Assembly (NCBI RefSeq): GCF_000429145.1
Contig: NZ_AUBH01000001.1
Span: 858,577-922,576, forward strand
DNA from: Aestuariibacter salexigens DSM 15300
GTDB taxonomy: Bacteria; Pseudomonadota; Gammaproteobacteria; Enterobacterales; Alteromonadaceae
Reading direction: 5' to 3'
Length of the DNA stretch: 64,000 nucleotides
The notes beneath the pieces were generated by a model. That model had not been told where the DNA came from, did no database searches, and saw only the letters and a program-made list of their open reading frames with translations. Shown one piece after another: positions 29,226-39,672 of this stretch. Numbering within the stretch: the first letter of the stretch is position 1; every line of letters starts with the position of its first letter. The translations under genes and the position numbers were made by a program.

Positions 29226-29508
29226 GTGGGAGATATTCGAACATAAACGGTTAGATAAGCAGCTTGCAAAAGCGCCTTTGGAAATTCAAAAGCGCTATGA
29301 AAAATGGAAGGACGTTGTTGCGATATCAGGTCCTTCTGGATTGCAACTGATTAAAGGCTTCAGAGATGAAGCGCTTTCTGGAAATTGGAAAGGTTTTCGC
29401 TCTTCTCGTTTAAATCAGCAATATCGAGTTATTTACTCCGTCGAAAACGGACAAATGTACGTCCAAGTGGTAGAGGTAACTCCTCATGATTATCGCAGGA
29501 GATCATAA
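29224..29508 (+). CDS. RelE/HigB-like toxin
   Basis: The 94-residue product has the small RelE/ParE fold pattern: a basic helical start (FEHKRLDKQLAKAPLEIQK), a central GLQLIKGFRDEALSGNWKG, and the conserved strand SRLNQQYRVIYSVENGQ followed by VVEVTPHDYR. Members of this group usually cleave mRNA on the ribosome. I choose the ATG at 29224 over a TTG at 29218. Toxin comes before antitoxin, as in higBA systems. It overlaps the antitoxin gene by one base. Confidence 0.85.
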   Translation: MWEIFEHKRLDKQLAKAPLEIQKRYEKWKDVVAISGPSGLQLIKGFRDEALSGNWKGFRSSRLNQQYRVIYSVENGQMYVQVVEVTPHDYRRRS

Positions 29509-29768
29509 TGATGGATTTTCAGAAAGCTAAAACACGAGTCTCAATTTCTAGCGGCGAATCAGTCCGCATCATGCGCGAGCTTCAAGAACTAAGTCAAAAT
29601 GATTTAGCAAAAATGGCAGATATCCCACAGTCAACGATATCAGCCATAGAAAACGGCCGCGTTAATTTGGGCGTAGAGCGCGCAAAGGCTCTTGCTCGCG
29701 CTTTAAAATGCCACCCAGCCGTACTTGTTTTTCCGGGCTGGGAAGTAAATAGTGATCATGCAGCTTAA
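29508..29768 (+). CDS. XRE-family antitoxin
   Basis: The 86-residue product is a helix-turn-helix protein (IMRELQELSQNDLAKMA, then IPQSTISAIENGR) with a short C-terminal tail. It should neutralise the adjacent toxin and repress the pair. AGGAG (29497-29501) supports the start at 29508; a second ATG at 29511 fits almost as well. Together with the gene before it this is a complete HigBA-like type II module. Confidence 0.85.
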   Translation: MMDFQKAKTRVSISSGESVRIMRELQELSQNDLAKMADIPQSTISAIENGRVNLGVERAKALARALKCHPAVLVFPGWEVNSDHAA

Positions 29769-29870
29769 CGAGAGATATAAAACACTCCCCTTCGGTTTTT
29801 GTGACACTAACACGGGGCGTCATGCAGTGCACTTAGCTGCGGGCGTTTCGGTTGGCAAGATTAGGCAGCG

Positions 29871-30659
29871 CTAATCGCCGCCTATCATATCTCCGATACC
29901 GCCAAGGACCGATCCTTCACCCTGCCGCTTGCCACCAATATTCGGGGCATGCTGAATAACGCGATCTGCCAGACGAGAGAATGGCAGGCTCTGGATCCAC
30001 ACTTTACCATGACCTCTGAGCGTGGCGAGAAACAGGCCCTCCCCACCGAAGAACATACTGCGCAGCCCCTTGGTCATTTCAATATCGTATTCAATGCCCG
30101 CCGTGAAACCCACCACACAACCGGTATCAAGGCGCAGTGTCTCGCCATTAAGCTCACGCTCTATTACGGTGCCACCGGCATGTAAAAATGCCATACCATC
30201 ACCTTGCAAGCGCTCCAGAATAAATCCTTCACCACCAAAAAAGCCGCTGCCAAAGCGCCGATTAAAGGCAATATCTACTTTTGTACCGAGCGCAGCACAC
30301 AGAAATGAATCTTTCTGACAGGTGATTTGTTCGCCTACCTGAGCCATGTTAACGGGCACAATACTGCCTGGAAATGGGGCAGCAAAGGCAACCCGACGTT
30401 TCTGCATGCCTTGATTGGTAAAGTGCGTCATAAACAATGACTCACCGCTGATCATGCGCTTTCCGGCAGAAAACACCTTACTCATAAAGCTGGCATTTAC
30501 GTCAGAGCCATCGCCCATCTTCGCTTCGAAGCTGATATCGTCCTGCATGTAGTTCATCGCACCCGCTTCTGCGATAACGGTCTCACCGGGGTCTAGTTCA
30601 ACTTCCACCATCTGCATGGAATGGCCGATGATTTCATAGTCTATTTCGTGGCAGCGCAT
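29871..30659 (-). CDS. AIM24/TIGR00266 family protein
   Basis: The 262-residue protein belongs to the AIM24-like family, with repeated beta segments such as [21 protein letters not shown] and glycine-rich [16 protein letters not shown] and [13 protein letters not shown]. These proteins have a double-stranded beta-helix-like fold and no clear biochemical function. The start at 30659 is fixed by a strong AAGGAG ribosome-binding site; the frame continues 20 codons upstream without support. It lies 37 bases after the DUF885 gene and probably shares its transcript. Confidence 0.85.
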   Translation of the reverse strand: MRCHEIDYEIIGHSMQMVEVELDPGETVIAEAGAMNYMQDDISFEAKMGDGSDVNASFMSKVFSAGKRMISGESLFMTHFTNQGMQKRRVAFAAPFPGSIVPVNMAQVGEQITCQKDSFLCAALGTKVDIAFNRRFGSGFFGGEGFILERLQGDGMAFLHAGGTVIERELNGETLRLDTGCVVGFTAGIEYDIEMTKGLRSMFFGGEGLFLATLRGHGKVWIQSLPFSRLADRVIQHAPNIGGKRQGEGSVLGGIGDMIGGD

Positions 30660-30696
30660 CTGTTCTCTCCTTCTATTGCTGTTTGCCAAGCATAGC

Positions 30697-32538
30697 TCAT
30701 GCTTGCTGCTGTTGAGCAATCCACTTGTCTATTTTCGCCTCTAGCACTGGCATAGGTAAGGCACCGTCAATCAGGATCTGCGTGTGAAATTTGCGGATAT
30801 CAAACTTTTCACCCAGCGCCTTTTTAGCCTTGCTACGCAGCATTTTTATATGCCTTTCACCTGTTTTATAGGCCAGTGCCTGACCGGGGATAGAAATATA
30901 GCGCTCGACCTCAGCAACAACATCTGACTCAGCCATCGACGAATTTGCCAACATAAAGTCTATTGCTTTTTGACGGCTCCAGCCCATTGCATGTAAGCCG
31001 GTATCAACCACAAGACGCATGGCACGAAGCTGTTCATCGGCCAGTCTGCCGTACCACATGTAAGGGTCGGTAAACAGACCCATTTCCTTACCCAACGATT
31101 CTGCATACAGAGCCCAGCCTTCAGCAAATACAGTATAACCACCAAACTTTCTGAATGCCGGCAGGCCTTCCACTTCCTGCTGGATAGCGATCTGGAAATG
31201 GTGTCCGGGCGCCGCCTCATGCACGCTCAGGGTTTCCATCAAAAACTTTGGCTGGGCTTTTAAATTGTGTGTGTTGATGTAAAAAATACCGGGACGGGAG
31301 CCATCTGGTGCCGGTGGCTGGTAACTGGCACCCGCTGCGGATGCTGCGCGGTAAGCCTCTACTGCCCTTACCTCATAGTCGGCTTTTGGAAATACCTCAA
31401 ACAGTGTTGGCACCCGTGCATCTATTTTGTGTTTGATATCGGTATAGGCATCAATAACTGCCTGCTCACTGTCAAAATAAAACTGGTCGTCATTACGCAA
31501 AAATTCGAAAAATGCCGGCAAATCCCCCTCAAAGCCTACCGTTTCTTTCACACTTCGCATTTCGCTCAGGATCCGCGCCACTTCACGTTGACCAAATGCA
31601 TGAATCTCCTCAGCACTGAGCGGCAACGTGGTATTAATATCAATCTGGTGCGCATAGCGGGCCTGACCATTGGGTAGCGCAGACAAGCCGACCGTTTCCC
31701 GCGCCTTTGCCAGATACTCGTCTTGCACGAAACTGTGGACACGTTGATAGGCCGGAATAATCACTTCTTTGATCATTGCCTGATATTGAGTGCTCAACTC
31801 AGCCTTGGCATCTGCTGATATTCCATCCTTCTCGTCAAGCGCAGCAACCGGACCGTAAAACACGCTTTGCGTAATATCATCAACTATATGCGCACTCAGC
31901 TGCGGCAACAGTTTTTCAACAATTGGCCTGGGCAACACAATGCCTTTTTCAATCCCGCGTTTCATTGCCCATATCGTGCTATCCATGTAGTCGGCAAAGC
32001 CCTTTGCGCGCTGCATGAAGTTGCGATAATCCTGCTCATTATTAAAAGGTTGCGCCGATGAACCTGAACCCAGCATGGCGAACCAGCTGTGCGCACCGCC
32101 CATCTGGCTGATTGGCATCACATAGCTCTCGAACTCAAATCCCTTAATGGCTTGCTCTCTGGCATGTTTAAAAATTTCATAACTGAGCCAGTCCTGTCCG
32201 GTGAGCTGGGTGCCATCTATTGCTTTAATGGCATCCAGATAACCTTGTTGAAACGCCAGTTCATCCGCCAGCCACTGGTCGCTGAGCGGCTCGCCAAACT
32301 GATCGTTATATTGATGCACGCCCACAAAGGTGGCGTAAACCGGACTGCGCGCCAGACTATCAGCAAAAAATCGCTCTAGCAGTTGATTCAGCTTTTGTGA
32401 TTCAGATTGAACAGCGGTCATCGACTGCGCAGAAGAAGAAAGCGCGGCCGATGGCGCATTCGCATAAACATGCTGAGTTGCACCGAGTGACAGTGACGCA
32501 ATGGCAACAGCAACGGCTGAAAGATGGCGTGGTTTCAT
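30697..32538 (-). CDS. DUF885 exported putative metallopeptidase
   Basis: The 613-residue product has a signal peptide (ending near HVYANA). The DUF885 region has [13 protein letters not shown] near the start. A motif [10 protein letters not shown] (about residue 435) looks like a zinc-peptidase HExxxGHH arrangement, and a downstream [15 protein letters not shown] gives a further acidic ligand. Members are thought to act as carboxypeptidase-like hydrolases, but substrates are unproven. It is divergent from ansA and upstream of the AIM24 gene. Confidence 0.82.
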   Translation of the reverse strand: MKPRHLSAVAVAIASLSLGATQHVYANAPSAALSSSAQSMTAVQSESQKLNQLLERFFADSLARSPVYATFVGVHQYNDQFGEPLSDQWLADELAFQQGYLDAIKAIDGTQLTGQDWLSYEIFKHAREQAIKGFEFESYVMPISQMGGAHSWFAMLGSGSSAQPFNNEQDYRNFMQRAKGFADYMDSTIWAMKRGIEKGIVLPRPIVEKLLPQLSAHIVDDITQSVFYGPVAALDEKDGISADAKAELSTQYQAMIKEVIIPAYQRVHSFVQDEYLAKARETVGLSALPNGQARYAHQIDINTTLPLSAEEIHAFGQREVARILSEMRSVKETVGFEGDLPAFFEFLRNDDQFYFDSEQAVIDAYTDIKHKIDARVPTLFEVFPKADYEVRAVEAYRAASAAGASYQPPAPDGSRPGIFYINTHNLKAQPKFLMETLSVHEAAPGHHFQIAIQQEVEGLPAFRKFGGYTVFAEGWALYAESLGKEMGLFTDPYMWYGRLADEQLRAMRLVVDTGLHAMGWSRQKAIDFMLANSSMAESDVVAEVERYISIPGQALAYKTGERHIKMLRSKAKKALGEKFDIRKFHTQILIDGALPMPVLEAKIDKWIAQQQQA

Positions 32539-32724
32539 AATGTGATAAGCACTGAAATAAGTAAAAATTTAGTGTGCGATTGACGCGTCTGATGGTCAAC
32601 TGTGCGGCGTATAAATTACCCTATCAAAGCGTAACCAAGTGTGTCATGTGCTTTCACAAAGTGCGCAAAAAGCCCGATAACTGTTACACTTACGCGGATA
32701 ACCATAACGATAACAAGTCACCCT

Positions 32725-33732
32725 ATGCGCAAAAAAATCTACGTTGCCAATACCGGCGGCACCATCGGCATGCAGCCTTCTGCAAATGGGTATGTACCGG
32801 TAAAAGGCTTTCTCTCCGGTGCGCTGGCGTCGATGCCTGAATTCCATCACGCTGATATGCCAGAGTTCGTCGTCAAAGAATATGACAATCTGATTGATTC
32901 ATCAGATATCACACCGGAAGACTGGCAAAAAATCGCCGACGATATTCGCCAGCACTACGACGATTACGACGGTTTCATTATCCTGCATGGCACCGATACC
33001 ATGGCGTATACTGCCTCGGCGCTCTCTTTCATGCTGGAAAACCTCTGCAAGCCGGTGATAGTGACCGGCTCCCAGATACCGCTCGCTGAGCTTCGTTCAG
33101 ACGGCAAAATCAATATGCTTAATGCGTTATATCTGGCCGCTAACTATCCGATTGCTGAAGTGGCGCTGTTTTTTAACAACAAACTGTTCAGAGGAAACCG
33201 CAGTCGTAAAGTCGATGCTGATGGGTTTGACGCCTTTGATTCGCCTAACTTCCCGCCTCTTCTTGAAGCAGGCATCGATATAGAACTGATTGCCGGTAAG
33301 GTTACCGAAGAAACCACTGTCGAGCCGCTGCGCATCAGCAATATAACCGCACAGCCTGTTGGTCTGGTCAGCCTGTATCCGGGAATTAGCGCCGACATGA
33401 TAAGGAACACCCTTCGCCAACCTGTTAAGGCACTGGTTTTACTTAGCTACGGCGTCGGCAATGCGCCACAGAACCAGGACATTCTTGACCAATTCAAACA
33501 TGCGCTGGACAACGATATTGTGGTGGTTAACTGCACGCAGTGCGTCCGCGGCAGAGTAAATATGTCTGGTTACGCCAACGGCCACGTGCTGCGTGAAGTC
33601 GGCATATTATCCGGCGGTGATATGACACCTGAAGCGACGCTGGCGAAGCTGCACTATCTGCTCAGTAAAAACCTGCCGCTTAAAGAGCTCAAGCGGCAGA
33701 TGGTGACTAACTTGCGTGGTGAGATGAGCTAG
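32725..33732 (+). CDS. ansA: L-asparaginase I (cytoplasmic)
   Basis: AnsA hydrolyses asparagine to aspartate and ammonia. The 335-residue product lacks a signal peptide. It has both threonine motifs: NTGGTIGMQP (Thr13) and HGTDTMAYTAS. The length is close to E. coli AnsA, which with the missing signal peptide marks type I. The start at 32725 (MRKKIYVAN) drops 28 unconserved codons of the open frame. Its stop lies one base from the stop of the convergent eda gene. Confidence 0.93.
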   Translation: MRKKIYVANTGGTIGMQPSANGYVPVKGFLSGALASMPEFHHADMPEFVVKEYDNLIDSSDITPEDWQKIADDIRQHYDDYDGFIILHGTDTMAYTASALSFMLENLCKPVIVTGSQIPLAELRSDGKINMLNALYLAANYPIAEVALFFNNKLFRGNRSRKVDADGFDAFDSPNFPPLLEAGIDIELIAGKVTEETTVEPLRISNITAQPVGLVSLYPGISADMIRNTLRQPVKALVLLSYGVGNAPQNQDILDQFKHALDNDIVVVNCTQCVRGRVNMSGYANGHVLREVGILSGGDMTPEATLAKLHYLLSKNLPLKELKRQMVTNLRGEMS

Positions 33733-33733
33733 C

Positions 33734-34384
33734 TTAGTTCGTTGCTTTCACCCCATCCACTGCTTGTCTGGCAAGTTGGGTTATACGTGCCCAGTCATGT
33801 TGCTCAATCGCATCATCTGGTGCCAGCCATGACCCGCCCACACAGCGTACGCTGGGGATGGCATGATAATCCAGATAGTTATCCGGGCCGATGCCGCCTG
33901 TTGGACAGAAGGTTACATTAGGGAATGGTCCGGCAATAGATTTAAGTGCTTTTACACCACCTGACGCCTCTGCCGGGAAAAACTTAAAATGCGTGTAGCC
34001 GGCATCCAGCCCCTTCATCAGCTCTGAGGTTGACGAGATGCCCGGGATCAATGGGATGCTGCCGGCGCTACCAGCGGCCAAGAGTTCCGTGGTCATGCCT
34101 GGGCTGATAGCGAACTTTGCGCCTGCGTCGGTAACCTGTTTAAGCTGCTCTGCATTGGTTACGGTTCCGGCACCAATCATGGCATCGGGGACCTCTTTTG
34201 CGATACGCGCAATGACATCCAATGCGGCAGGAGTGCGCAATGTGACTTCCAGAACATTGATACCACCAGCCATGAGCGCTTTAGCCAGAGGTACGGCAAC
34301 CTCCACGTCCTTAATCACCAGCACTGGCATGACAGGACCCTGGTTGAAAACCGTCTCACTCGAAATTGTCCAGTTTTTACTCAT
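33734..34384 (-). CDS. eda: KDPG/KHG aldolase
   Basis: Eda splits 2-keto-3-deoxy-6-phosphogluconate into pyruvate and glyceraldehyde-3-phosphate. The 216-residue product has the expected [14 protein letters not shown] (catalytic Glu), IGAGTVTN, and [12 protein letters not shown] with the Schiff-base Lys, then TFCPTGGI. It is the last gene of the zwf-pgl-edd-glk-eda operon, 4 bases after glk. Confidence 0.96.
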   Translation of the reverse strand: MSKNWTISSETVFNQGPVMPVLVIKDVEVAVPLAKALMAGGINVLEVTLRTPAALDVIARIAKEVPDAMIGAGTVTNAEQLKQVTDAGAKFAISPGMTTELLAAGSAGSIPLIPGISSTSELMKGLDAGYTHFKFFPAEASGGVKALKSIAGPFPNVTFCPTGGIGPDNYLDYHAIPSVRCVGGSWLAPDDAIEQHDWARITQLARQAVDGVKATN

Positions 34385-34388
34385 TTTC

Positions 34389-35342
34389 TTAACTCGCGTA
34401 GTGTTGTTCTAGATAGGCAGCAGCGCCCAATAAGCCATGATCTGGCTCGGTAATAATGTAGGTTGGGATCGGCTTCACATAGTGCTCAAAACGTCCTTTA
34501 CTCTCAAAACGCTGTCTGAAATCACTGCTCTGTAAAAAATCAACAAAGCGCGGCGCAATACCGCCACCGATGTACACGCCGCCAGTGGTCGCCAGATTGA
34601 GTGCCAGATTGCCGGCAAAGCTGCCCATAATGCGACAGAATTGATGCAGAGAATCGACACACACCTCACATTCACCGCTGAGTGCTTTCAGCGTCACCTC
34701 AGCAGGTTCATCAATGGTGGGGGAAATACCGCGATGCTCCGCCAGCGCCTGATAGATGTGCAAAAGTCCGCGGCCAGACATCACTTCTTCCGCAGATGCA
34801 CGACCGTGCAAATTGCGGATGTACTTAAAAATGATCAGGTCGGTATCATCCACGGGAGCAAAATCGACGTGGCCGCCCTCCCCATCCAGCGTCTTCCAAC
34901 CGTTTTCAACCTGGGTGAGGTGTTCTACACCCAGTCCCGTGCCCGGCCCGAACACAGCAATGTTGCCATCGGGACTGCTTTCCCCTGTGCCTATTTGCAC
35001 TTTCTGCTCGTCGTTTAGCACAGTTAATGAGTAGGCTACTGAGGTGAAATCATTGATCACTGCCAGATACTCAAGGCCCAGTACCTGAGTCAGTTCCTGG
35101 GTAGAAAACTGCCAGGTATGGTTCGTCATTTTGACCCAATCCGAGGTAACCGGGCAGGCAATGGCAATACAACCGGCACTAAATGTGCGGTCGGTGAACT
35201 CATCAAAGTAGTGCTGTATCGCATCGGCGATGGTGTCAAAATCGGCACAAAGATACTTTTTGATATCCGTGAGCTTGCCGTCCTGAGTCTGCGCCAGACG
35301 AATATTGGTGCCGCCTACGTCAGCGACAAACTTGACGCTCAT
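34389..35342 (-). CDS. glk: glucokinase
   Basis: Glk phosphorylates glucose with ATP, feeding glucose-6-phosphate to Zwf. The 317-residue product has the ATP motif [11 protein letters not shown], the substrate motif [10 protein letters not shown], and [11 protein letters not shown] and [12 protein letters not shown] typical of bacterial glucokinases. The start at 35342 overlaps the edd stop in ATGA; the open frame further upstream lies inside edd. Confidence 0.95.
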   Translation of the reverse strand: MSVKFVADVGGTNIRLAQTQDGKLTDIKKYLCADFDTIADAIQHYFDEFTDRTFSAGCIAIACPVTSDWVKMTNHTWQFSTQELTQVLGLEYLAVINDFTSVAYSLTVLNDEQKVQIGTGESSPDGNIAVFGPGTGLGVEHLTQVENGWKTLDGEGGHVDFAPVDDTDLIIFKYIRNLHGRASAEEVMSGRGLLHIYQALAEHRGISPTIDEPAEVTLKALSGECEVCVDSLHQFCRIMGSFAGNLALNLATTGGVYIGGGIAPRFVDFLQSSDFRQRFESKGRFEHYVKPIPTYIITEPDHGLLGAAAYLEQHYAS

Positions 35343-37168
35343 GCCTCTTGCTCCTGCGATGCGAACAGAGAACATGCTCCTTCTTCAGCGCCGGTCAGCG
35401 TGCTGCGCATGCCTGTGAACATTTCTCTGCCCATACCGGTATGATGATTATCAAGACTGGCCTGTTTCGCCTCTCTTGCTTCCAGCTCGTGCTCTGGAAC
35501 ATGCAATGTCAACGCGCCAGTTTCGGTATTCAACTCAATGATATCGCCGTTTTGCACTTTATTGAGCAAGCCACCTGTATAGGCTTCTGGCGTTACGTGG
35601 ATAGCCGCCGGCACCTTACCGGATGCACCCGACATGCGCCCGTCAGTAACAAGCGCGACTTTGTATCCACGATCTTGTAATACACCAAGCGGTGGCGTCA
35701 GGCGGTGCAGTTCTGGCATACCAATAGCGGTTGGGCCCTGAAAACGCACGACTACAATACAGTCTTTATTTAATTCACCGGATTTAAATGCGGCATCCAG
35801 CTCGAACTGGTCCTCAAACACAACAGCCGGCGCTTTCATGTGACAATGCGGAGTGCGCAGCGCTGAGGTTTTGATCACTGCTCGACCAAGATTACCAGAC
35901 AGTACCGACAGTCCTCCGTCAGGTTTAAACGGCTTTTCAACATCTGCCAGCACCTCTTTGTCCAGACTTTCCTGAGGGCCGTCCACCCACTGCAATTCAC
36001 CGTCAATAAGCTTGGGCTCTAGCATATAACGCTCTAACCCTTTACCGCAGATGGTGTTGACATCGTTATGCAATAATCCGGCATCCAGAAGCTGTTTGAA
36101 CAACAACGACATGCCGCCTGCTGCGGTAAAGTGATTGATATCTGCAGAGCCATTCGGATAGATGCGGGTCATCAGAGGCACTGCACGGGAAATATCCGCG
36201 AAGTCATCCCAGTTGATGATGTAACCCGCTGCACGCGCAACGGCAACAAGGTGCATGGTGTGATTGGTGCTGCCACCTGTTGCCAGCAGTCCAACCAGGC
36301 CATTGACGATGGCTTTCGCATCGACAATATGACCAATTGGCATATAGTTATCGCCTAAATCGGTCAAACGTGTAGCCTGCACAGCTGCAGCTCTCGTTAG
36401 CGCGTCACGCAGCGGCGTACCCGGATTGACGAAAGACGAGCCTGGAAGATGCAAGCCCATCATTTCAACCACGAGCTGATTACTGTTTGCCGTGCCGTAG
36501 AAGGTACAGGTTCCCGCCGAATGATAAGACTGGGACTCTGCCTCGAGAAGTTCCTCGCGACCCACTTTGCCCTCGGCAAAGGCTTGTCTGACACGTGCTT
36601 TTTCTTTATTCGGCAAACCAGATGGCATGGGGCCCGCTGGTACAAATACGGTAGGTAGATGACCGAAACTGAGTGAACCAATCAGCTGTCCGGGCACGAT
36701 TTTATCGCAAATACCCAGCATCAATGCTGCATCAAACATGTTATGAGACAGCGCCACTGCCGCTGACATAGCGATAACGTCACGGCTCATCAGGCTGAGA
36801 TCCATCCCGGCGTTACCTTGTGTCACGCCATCGCACATAGCCGGTGTACCACCGGCAAACTGCGCAACGCTGCCTACTTCAGACACCGCTTGCTTAATAA
36901 TGGCAGGATAGGTTTCATAGGGCTGATGTGCCGACAGCATGTCATTGTACGCCGACACAATGGCAACATTGGCTTTGACCATGCTGCGCAAATCTGACTT
37001 TTCTGCCTTATTACAAGCAGCAAAACCATGGGCCAGATTACCACATGAAAGCGCGCCACGATGCGGTCCCTGGCGGCGGGCTTTGTCAATTTTTTGTAAG
37101 TATTCGGCGCGCGTCGCCTGGCTACGCTCTATGATCCGGTCGGTTACGTCCTGAAGAAGGGAATTCAT
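35339..37168 (-). CDS. edd: 6-phosphogluconate dehydratase
   Basis: Edd converts 6-phosphogluconate to KDPG. The 609-residue protein belongs to the IlvD/Edd family, with conserved Cys in the cluster regions ([14 protein letters not shown] and [11 protein letters not shown]) and the C-terminal [24 protein letters not shown] 7 bases before 37168 fixes the start. It lies 23 bases after pgl in the Entner-Doudoroff operon. Confidence 0.96.
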   Translation of the reverse strand: MNSLLQDVTDRIIERSQATRAEYLQKIDKARRQGPHRGALSCGNLAHGFAACNKAEKSDLRSMVKANVAIVSAYNDMLSAHQPYETYPAIIKQAVSEVGSVAQFAGGTPAMCDGVTQGNAGMDLSLMSRDVIAMSAAVALSHNMFDAALMLGICDKIVPGQLIGSLSFGHLPTVFVPAGPMPSGLPNKEKARVRQAFAEGKVGREELLEAESQSYHSAGTCTFYGTANSNQLVVEMMGLHLPGSSFVNPGTPLRDALTRAAAVQATRLTDLGDNYMPIGHIVDAKAIVNGLVGLLATGGSTNHTMHLVAVARAAGYIINWDDFADISRAVPLMTRIYPNGSADINHFTAAGGMSLLFKQLLDAGLLHNDVNTICGKGLERYMLEPKLIDGELQWVDGPQESLDKEVLADVEKPFKPDGGLSVLSGNLGRAVIKTSALRTPHCHMKAPAVVFEDQFELDAAFKSGELNKDCIVVVRFQGPTAIGMPELHRLTPPLGVLQDRGYKVALVTDGRMSGASGKVPAAIHVTPEAYTGGLLNKVQNGDIIELNTETGALTLHVPEHELEAREAKQASLDNHHTGMGREMFTGMRSTLTGAEEGACSLFASQEQEA

Positions 37169-37191
37169 ATTAGTCTCCTTGGCGGGCCCTG

Positions 37192-37884
37192 TTAGGGAGC
37201 CCACATCAGTTCTACATCACTGCGCTGAACCACCGCAACGATCGGTTTTGCCACCTCATTACCTTCGGCCAATGCCTGCTCGAGCACTTCACGTTTGCGC
37301 TCACCGGTAAGATGCAAAAAGATATGGCGGCTGTTGAGCAGTGCCGGTAACGTCAATGACATGCGCTGATGCGGCGCGGTTGTCGGCTGCACCGCGATAT
37401 AGCGCTGGCCAGAGTTCATATCTAACCCGGCCTGTACCTGTTCGCTACAAGGGAATAAAGATGCGGTGTGTCCATCTTCACCCATACCAAGAATTAACAC
37501 GTCAAATGGCGCTCCGAGCAGTTGCTGATTCTGACTTAACGTTTGCACCGCATCTTTGGCATCATCATGGTCCGTTTTCAAAGGTACGAACTGTGCTGCG
37601 GCAGCGTTATCTTTAAGCAGATGAGTGCGCACGAGTTTTTCATTGCTCGCCTCATCATCTGCGTTCACCCAGCGCTCGTCAGCCAGGCTAACGATGATGC
37701 TGTCCCACGGCAATGCCATAGTTGATAGCGTCTCGAACAGCGCTACAGGGGTGCGGCCACCTGACACTATTAAACTGGCTTGACCGTATTGTTTGACATT
37801 CTGTTCCAGAATATCTGCAATCTGACGAGCAAATTGTGCAGTGAGTTCGTCACTGTCCTTAAATGTCTGTATGTGTAAGCTCAT
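37192..37884 (-). CDS. pgl: 6-phosphogluconolactonase
   Basis: Pgl hydrolyses 6-phosphogluconolactone made by Zwf. The 230-residue product is of the DevB type, with [23 protein letters not shown] and the catalytic [13 protein letters not shown]. It starts 2 bases after zwf and precedes edd. Confidence 0.95.
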   Translation of the reverse strand: MSLHIQTFKDSDELTAQFARQIADILEQNVKQYGQASLIVSGGRTPVALFETLSTMALPWDSIIVSLADERWVNADDEASNEKLVRTHLLKDNAAAAQFVPLKTDHDDAKDAVQTLSQNQQLLGAPFDVLILGMGEDGHTASLFPCSEQVQAGLDMNSGQRYIAVQPTTAPHQRMSLTLPALLNSRHIFLHLTGERKREVLEQALAEGNEVAKPIVAVVQRSDVELMWAP

Positions 37885-37886
37885 GG

Positions 37887-39377
37887 TTAACGTTTCCCCA
37901 GTCGGCTTTCATACCATGCTCGGCCTTCACTGGCTAACAGACCAATTGAAGCAACAGGTCCCCAGGTGCCGGCCTGATATGGCTCTGGCTCTTCGTTTGT
38001 GTCTTTCCAGGCTTCAAGTATGGAATCTACCCATTTCCATGAGTGCTCGACTTCATCGCGACGCACAAATAGCGCCTGATTACCGATCATCACTTCCAGT
38101 AGAAGTTTTTCATAGGCATCGGCGATACGCTCGTCCGTGAAGGTTTCAGAAAATGACAGGTTAAGTTTGGATTTTTGCAGATCCATTGAGCCACTGGTGG
38201 TCAGGCCCGGCACTTTGTTCATTACCGTAACCTCGACGCCCTCATCAGGCTGCAGGCGGATCACCAGTTTATTGGGTGGTAGTTTAGCAAAGCTGTCTTT
38301 AAACAAATTGTGCGGCTGACGCTTGAAATAAATCACCACTTCACTGGCTTTGGTCGGCATACGCTTACCAGTACGCAGGTAAAACGGCACACCAGCCCAG
38401 CGCCAGTTATCCAGCTCCACTTTTAGCGCCACGAAGGTTTCTGTGCGGCTGGATTTGTTGGCGTCAGGCTCTTCCAGGTACCCCGGGACTTCCTCCCCCT
38501 TCACAAAGCCATTGGTGTACTGACCTCTGACCGTTGTTTCGGCCACATTGCTGGCATTGATCGGGCGCAGTGCTTTAAGCACCTTTAACTTTTCATCACG
38601 AATTGCGTCAGCATCCAGCGTCGTAGGTGGCTCCATGGCAACCAGCGTGAGTATCTGTAACAGGTGATTTTGCACCATGTCTCGCATCTGGCCGGCATCG
38701 TCGAAATAACCCCAACGGCCTTCAATGCCTACTGACTCAGCAACTGATATTTGCACGTGGTCGATACAATTGTGATCCCAGTTGGTCGCAAATATTGAAT
38801 TAGCGAAGCGCAGCGCCACCAGGTTTAACACCGTTTCTTTGCCCAGATAATGGTCAATGCGGTAAATCTGTGACTCATCAAAGTACTCAGCAACCTGGTC
38901 ATTGATAACTTTAGATGTCGCCAGGTCGTGCCCAATCGGCTTCTCCAACACCACTCGCATGGTTTTGTCGATAATGTCAGCCGCTTTCAGCCCCTTACAA
39001 ATATCGCCGTATATTGAAGGCGGTGTCGCCAGATAGCAGACCATGATGCGTGAGGGATCAACATGAGTGGTGAACGCTGAGTAACTGTCAGTATTCTTCA
39101 TATCCACACAAACGTAATCGAGTTTGTTTTGCAAGCGCTCCCAGGTGTCCTGACACATTTCTTCCTTGGTGAACTTTTCAACGTTTTCTTTTACTTTGCT
39201 GATGTAGTCATCAATGCTCAGGTCCTGTCGAGCGACACCTATGATTTTACTGTCAGCGTGAAGCAAATTGGCTTTCTCAAGCTGATAGAGGGACGGCAGT
39301 AGCTTTCTGCGCGCCAGATCACCAAGTGTTCCAAATAAAATGAAATCACAAGGTTCGAAAGAAGTTTCCAACACCAT
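37887..39377 (-). CDS. zwf: glucose-6-phosphate dehydrogenase
   Basis: Zwf oxidises glucose-6-phosphate with NADP, the entry step of the Entner-Doudoroff route. The 496-residue product has the nucleotide-binding start FILFGTLGDLARRKL and the substrate motif RIDHYLGKE. It heads the operon zwf-pgl-edd-glk-eda and is divergent from hexR; candidate HexR sites lie in the shared 295-base gap. Confidence 0.97.
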   Translation of the reverse strand: MVLETSFEPCDFILFGTLGDLARRKLLPSLYQLEKANLLHADSKIIGVARQDLSIDDYISKVKENVEKFTKEEMCQDTWERLQNKLDYVCVDMKNTDSYSAFTTHVDPSRIMVCYLATPPSIYGDICKGLKAADIIDKTMRVVLEKPIGHDLATSKVINDQVAEYFDESQIYRIDHYLGKETVLNLVALRFANSIFATNWDHNCIDHVQISVAESVGIEGRWGYFDDAGQMRDMVQNHLLQILTLVAMEPPTTLDADAIRDEKLKVLKALRPINASNVAETTVRGQYTNGFVKGEEVPGYLEEPDANKSSRTETFVALKVELDNWRWAGVPFYLRTGKRMPTKASEVVIYFKRQPHNLFKDSFAKLPPNKLVIRLQPDEGVEVTVMNKVPGLTTSGSMDLQKSKLNLSFSETFTDERIADAYEKLLLEVMIGNQALFVRRDEVEHSWKWVDSILEAWKDTNEEPEPYQAGTWGPVASIGLLASEGRAWYESRLGKR

Positions 39378-39423
39378 ATCGAAAAACCTTTTATAGTTGT
39401 TACCTTAAGCTTAGTGTTTATTT

Positions 39424-39438
39424 TGTAATTTTACTTAA
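39424..39438. promoter_or_regulatory. imperfect HexR-like site near zwf
   Basis: TGTAATTTTACTTAA has a perfect left half (TGTAAT) of the gammaproteobacterial HexR pattern TGTAAT-WWW-ATTACA and a degenerate right half. It lies about 47 bases upstream of the zwf start. Confidence 0.4.
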
Positions 39439-39484
39439 TTATCTACACTAAACCTTCGATATTTTGTTTATATTACTCATTTAT

Positions 39485-39500
39485 GTTGTAATTTTACAAC
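39485..39500. promoter_or_regulatory. 7-bp inverted repeat, candidate HexR site
   Basis: GTTGTAA and TTACAAC are exact inverted copies around a two-base centre, between zwf and hexR. The half-sites are those of HexR, but the spacing is three bases shorter than in the site before pykA. It also resembles the TTGT-ACAA operator of Pseudomonas HexR. Confidence 0.5.
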
Positions 39501-39672
39501 TTTAAGTCATCTTTTTTCAGCGTCCATTGCGGTGATACAACGCAAATGTGGATTTTTTACTGGCAATAATGTCAAAAAGTTACAACAATAAAGACCAATT
39601 GCGACGTAAATTTCAACGTCAACCGACAAAACTGAAAGTAAACATCAGTATAAGAAAAATAGCATCACGCGT

